Shown here piece by piece: positions 59,816-64,000 of a stretch of DNA of 64,000 nucleotides. This stretch comes from Topomyia yanbarensis (Eukaryota > Arthropoda > Insecta > Diptera > Culicidae). Every line of letters starts with the position of its first letter. Position 1 is the first letter of the stretch. Below the pieces are notes generated by a model. The model had not been told where the DNA came from, ran no database searches, and was given only the letters and a program-made list of their open reading frames with translations. Position numbers and translations under genes: made by a program. The DNA lies in contig NC_080672.1 in the NCBI RefSeq assembly GCF_030247195.1, positions 387,641,037 to 387,705,036 on the forward strand, read 5' to 3'.

Positions 59816-60382
59816 GTGTTATATGTAACTCTCTGCTCCGACAGTATTGTGCATGAGTCGGCAAGCTGGTTCGTGCCGAACGAAAGCGAACCGCTATCGT
59901 CACATATCGTAATCCCAAAATTCTCAATTGACTTGGATGAGGTGGATAAAACAAATTCATTAATAGTAGTAGTATACAAAGAGGATTATCCGCTTCGAGT
60001 TATGCGTTTTACTAGAAAAAAATTCTTTGGCGGTATACCGACCTTTCTCGACTCAAAAAGTTACACTGAAGAGATTGGAATTGCAAACGCAGAGTCAGCT
60101 CGCTTTAGGAACAGCTACTGTACCTTGAGCAATATAGCTATTGAAACCCATGAGAGGCAATCTTTTACAAGTTACCTATCGCTACATTCGGCAAGTAGAA
60201 GGAACATGATAAAAAATAGCGTTTTCCGTTTGTCTCCAGTACATCATGATAAATTTTTAAAAGCAAAAGCAAGTTATAAAAATAGCCATCCCGCGAGAAT
60301 GAAAATTAAACAAAATAAAAGTGACCTAGGTCGCTATTTTGGTTTACATATGAGTTCCAAGTTCGAAGGCGTTTGTAACTGA
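59816..60382 (+). CDS. Unrecognised 188-aa ORF, longest in the window
   Basis: Open for 188 codons from ATG at 59819 or a near-cognate just before it, ending in a stop at 60380-60382. I do not recognise the product. The N-terminal half has a mixed, globular-looking composition (YVTLCSDSIVHESASWFVP, then RFTRKKFFGGIPTFLDSK). The C-terminal part is rich in Lys, Ser and His, and basic. There is no signal peptide, membrane segment or catalytic motif that I can name. The frame upstream is closed by a stop shortly before the start. It has no visible splice context or transposon ends. Options are a fragment of a captured or host gene, part of an unknown transposon, or chance; its length in AT-rich DNA makes pure chance less likely. 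Confidence 0.35.
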   Translation: MLYVTLCSDSIVHESASWFVPNESEPLSSHIVIPKFSIDLDEVDKTNSLIVVVYKEDYPLRVMRFTRKKFFGGIPTFLDSKSYTEEIGIANAESARFRNSYCTLSNIAIETHERQSFTSYLSLHSASRRNMIKNSVFRLSPVHHDKFLKAKASYKNSHPARMKIKQNKSDLGRYFGLHMSSKFEGVCN

Positions 60383-60389
60383 TCCCACT

Positions 60390-63345
60390 AGAACACATAA
60401 TGTAGGATTAACCTTTTAGAAATATTACTTAGATTGTTGGTGTCTTCGGTAAAGTTGATGAGAACTGTATTAAAAACAACTTTCTTGAAGACATAAATGC
60501 TCTATAAAAACCGTTTTAAATTAGTTGTTCTAGTATTAATGTTAAAGAGGGATGCTTATATTTGTTTAACCTTCTGCAAAACTAATATTATTGAAAAAAA
60601 TAATTTAATGAAATTTTGTAAATATTGTCTTATATCTCGATATGCCGCATAAATAGAGCTGCTGTGTCTTGTCAGCAACAAAGTTGTTTCTAACACCCTT
60701 CACAACAAAATTGCTGGAGACACCAATTCTCCAAATAATGTTTTTTTTTGAAAAGGTGATTCTCAATGTATAGGGCCATTAATCACCATTAATCATTTCT
60801 TCAAAAGATATGCACTATTTTATAAGTGAAAATACAAAATTGTTTTGTTTATTGACGAAAAATAGTAAAATCAACGTGGTTTCGATTAGCGAAAATTTTG
60901 CCAAGTACTGATGAAACGAAGTCATAGAGAAAATTTCTCGACTTATTAACGTTTGGAATTGTGCTCTTCAATCGTTTTATCCACCTTTATTCTTAGGAAG
61001 AAATATAGCATAAATAAATTAAAATAATGAAAATCATTTTATTTGAATTTCTATTAAATGTATGCGGAAAAAGTGATATATGAAAGGTTCCATAGAACTG
61101 TTTGGTAGACCAAATTGTTTCTGTTCTTTCCTCAAATACAAACGGATACACGTTCGATTAAATGTTTCAATTAAACCTAAAATATTGACCTCAAAAACAT
61201 GAACTTGTAACTGGTATTCGCGAATGGTCACGATAAATCAAAATTATCGCATTCAATTAATCATCGATTTGAGTGGATCGATTTTTACACTTCTCCACTT
61301 TCCCTTGAGGAAAAAACAAAACGTAACCGATTTGTTAACTGAACGCAACTGCACCGGTACCCATGAGTAACCTTTCACACGTGTGCTAACCAATATTTGT
61401 CTTTTTAATTTAAGCGTGGTGAAAATTTTACTTTCGGAACAGGTTATTGGTGATTCTAATTAGCAATTGTGTGATAAGTCGAATGACAAACTATCCACGT
61501 GAAAGCAATCTGGATGGCGTAGAGCGATCGACATCGACAATACAGAAAAGAGATAAATGAGTGAAGTAGTATTTTTATATAGTATTTGGCCGATTTTGTG
61601 TATAAAACGTAGTAATTGCGTTGAATCGAACTGGTACTTATCAAAAAGTATGCTGCTCGAATTGCACGAATCCGCCCTTGCTTAACATCATTTACGAAAA
61701 GAAGAATGAGAATTGACGAATTTAAATAACTAGAAATTACCGATAACAAGAACTTTGACATCGTTAAGTAGAACAATTTTCACCGACAATGAATTCAACC
61801 GAGACTAACAAGTCTTTGTTGAATTCATTGACAGTGAAAAATTGAATTCATCGCCTGTTTGGGGTTTGTAGCAGCTATTTGAACATGCTAAAAACAGTTT
61901 TCCAACCAATTTGATTCTTTAAACGAACGTCATTTAACGTCAAATCAATGCAACATTGTCTTCAAGTATTGCTCATAAATAGCATCACTAGACGTACCGC
62001 AAACCCAACCAAACCAATAGCTTTACGCTCAAACAGATCGCATACTTCATCATTTCAGAGACTCCACAATTTTGGGCCAGGCCGCTTCTTTACATAAGTC
62101 GTTGGCACGCTTGCCAACACTTGACGAATGACCCAAACCGTTGTGTTGCGAAGTGGCCCGCAAACTAGTACGCTCTACTTGCGTGATTGGTACCGAGCAC
62201 GACGGTACACGATCACAATGACTATTTACCGCGCGCGTCAGGTTGGTTGAACCTGATGCAAGGTCAAAAGCCTCGGCAGACGATGCACGGTGCGCGACGA
62301 AAGAGGCTGGCCGATCAATCGCTTATGTAACACAAGTAACAAGATGATGGTTCTAGCGTGTTCGATGCAATTTTCCACAGAAAACAGCAGATCGTTAGCC
62401 TTGGGTCGTCCGGTTCTTGGCACGGATCACGTTCTTCTCTCTTGCATAATCGCATCGCTTGCGTGACGGGCTAGATCAACGCGGCAGGGAGCAGGTTCTA
62501 TCCGGTCGCAATGGTTAGGGGGAGTTCTGTGCCAATTTGTTCTGATCTACCCATGAAGCGGGACGCCCGTGCGTGTGTGTGTGCTCCCGCGAGCGGTCTG
62601 GGCCTGTAGATATAAATTATTGTCCGTTTAGTGCAATTTGATGCCCCCCGAGATGGGATTGGAAAGTAAGATAAAAATAGCTTCGGAAAGCATGGAGAAT
62701 GAGAAAAAATGCGAACATCATCAAGTAGGGATGGTTGTTTTGTGTCGATGCGGTTATTGGTCAAGCATAGCATATTACGAACCTTCTGCGCTTCTAGAGG
62801 TGCTCGATTTGAATTCAGTCACACGGAACAGCCAAATTGAACATAGTGCTCAACATCAACATTAAATTCAAAAATATTAAGCGTCGAATAGTTCTCGTAT
62901 TGACCTTTGGCGGTGGCATATTTTAATCAGTGCAAAGATACTAGGTAACTTCTGACCCTGCTACTCGGCATGATTCCCTGTTAAATTTAGGATGACACAA
63001 GGAAAACGCTTCGGTTATTTTGTATTTAGCATCTATTATAACGATGAAAGTTTCAAATTGATTCAAAACTTTATGATCTCCGTGTATTCTGTGATTCTGA
63101 TACAAATCAAGTTTTAAAATAGCGACGCTTAGTGGGTCAACAAAATAACCAACATAACCGGTTTGTCGAGGTCCACCCCCGAAAGCTCGACGAACAGATC
63201 AAAGATTGGCCAACAAGATATAACCAGAACGCTGCATGGTAACATGTCTATGCGGCGATCAATACAACCAGGTTATGAACCGAATGCTTGCAACTGCTAC
63301 CCGAACCTGAACAAGAAACGATATGGTGAGCTGAGGGAAATTTTT
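60390..63345. other. No gene recognised; GC-richer 62.0-62.6 kb
   Basis: Frames at 61034-61231, 61456-61776, 62238-62423 and 62498-62773 (minus) and 62638-62865 (plus) lack known domains. The stretch 62030-62620 is GC-richer and repeat-free, a candidate for regulatory DNA. The hairpin at 61775-61843 is listed separately. Confidence 0.35.
61775..61843. repeat. Short hairpin, arms of about 25 bp
   Basis: 'aattttcaccgacaatgaat' plus 'tcaac' pairs with 'gttgaattcattgacagtga' plus 'aaaatt' around an 18-base loop, with about two mismatches. It is shorter than a typical insect microRNA precursor. It may be a relic of a small foldback element. Confidence 0.55.
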
Positions 63346-63349
63346 ACAA

Positions 63350-63735
63350 AAAACTCTCAATGACATGTATACCCTACGACAAATTTTCAAAAAAAAACTC
63401 TTAAAATAAAATTTGCGGGTTTACCATCTGTTTGTGGATTTTAAGGCAACGTACGATTCAGTGAAACGGGCCGAAATATGTCAGATAATGGTTGAACATG
63501 GCTCTCCGACAAAAGTGATGCGTCAAAATAGCCCGGGAGACATCGTTAGGTGGATTGAAGCAGGGTGATCCATTTTAGAATGGTCTAATCTATTCACCAT
63601 AGTACTCAAAAGCTCGATCTTTAAAGATCTGATGTGCAAATGAATGGACCCAAATGTCACATACTTCTTGGCTTCGCGAACGACATCGACATCGTTGGCG
63701 ATGATCGCAGAGCAGTGGAAGAGGCATAGAATGTG
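63350..63735 (+). pseudogene. Reverse transcriptase remnant of a third non-LTR family
   Basis: Scraps in order: YTLRQIFKK (about 63368), HLFVDFKATYDSVKRAEI (63428-63475; motif A with its Asp), IMVEHGSPTKV, and RWIEAG followed by a stop where GLKQGDP would be. After a deletion comes CHILLGFANDIDIVGDDRRAVEEA (63657-63730), where the catalytic FADD-type motif has become FAND, so one catalytic Asp is lost. The pattern recalls RTE-like elements, unlike families A and B. The piece is dead. Confidence 0.75.
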
Positions 63736-64000
63736 TCAATGTTTTCTCCATTTGATGGCATTACTTGCAGGTACTATATTGAGACTTTCATAACTTGACC
63801 AAGTGTGCTCTAAAAGAGAAAATGTCTGTTACTAGATGAGTAATGAACTTTACTGTATCGATTTTGTTGGCTATTTTCGGCAAATTTGAGACTAAGAGAA
63901 ACGAAAGCAATACAATTGAGGTATTCTAGAGCGAATCAGTTATAAACTTAGAACGGAACTTTAGTACTGATTTACGCAAGGCGATAATTTCTCTGGTATT
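63736..64000. other. AT-rich end of the window
   Basis: No feature is recognised after the retroelement remnant; some of it may be its 3' flank. Confidence 0.35.

Noticed and set aside
61775..61843. microRNA precursor
   Set aside because: The stem is only about 25 bp and contains repeated 'gaattca' words; too short for a typical precursor without expression support.

Overview
The window looks like non-coding DNA from a culicine mosquito, most likely the genus Aedes. The best pointer is a tRNA-derived SINE of the Feilai type, with Pol III A and B boxes and a 3' end in A-rich sequence, present at 34489-34656 and, split by an insertion, at 16393-16774. Many AT-rich MITEs, foldback elements and decayed non-LTR retrotransposons fit the same origin. 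No intact host gene was recognised on either strand. The species call is inference from repeat content.

The most informative signal is a pair of sequences on the minus strand, at about 2954-2978 and 54233-54265. Each has a pyrimidine tract ending in CAG joined directly to GTAAGT. This is the layout of a recursive splice site (ratchet point) as known from long Drosophila introns. Both point the same way, 51,279 nt apart. The simplest reading is that the whole window lies inside one very long intron (at least 64 kb) of a minus-strand gene, removed stepwise and enlarged by transposons. The gene itself cannot be named from this window.

Layout. 1-2100: foldback repeat built of 116-bp units. 2.9-3.0 kb: first ratchet point. 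5.4-6.1 kb: MITE. 7.5-8.3 kb: decayed non-LTR element. 10.0-11.1 kb: local 550-600 bp duplication. 13.1-15.5 kb: composite repeat with nested MITEs, related to 55.4-58.4 kb. 16.4-18.3 kb: interrupted SINE, then a foldback with arms of about 490 bp. 23.7-26.6 kb: MITE followed by a long decayed non-LTR element (family A), with relatives at 20.6 kb and 44.4-44.8 kb. 31.1-32.8 kb: reverse transcriptase scrap, then a TIR element. 33.2-35.3 kb: simple-repeat domain with a SINE inside. 35.6-36.4 kb: GC-rich island. 37.8-38.3 kb: dead Tc1/mariner-type transposase. 40.9-43.1 kb: MITE and a hairpin. 47.7-51.0 kb: second long decayed non-LTR element (family B). 51.0-52.3 kb: foldback MITE and 127-bp tandem repeats. 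54.2 kb: second ratchet point. 58.4-59.4 kb: tandem duplication, one copy carrying a TTAA-flanked MITE. 59.8-60.4 kb: the longest ORF (188 aa), unrecognised. 63.3-63.8 kb: a further reverse transcriptase remnant.

None of the retrotransposon or transposase reading frames is intact, so nothing here appears able to move by itself. Several GC-richer, repeat-free stretches (11.9-12.8, 29.4-30.1, 35.6-36.4, 53.3-54.2, 62.0-62.6 kb) are the best candidates for conserved regulatory DNA or unseen alternative exons.
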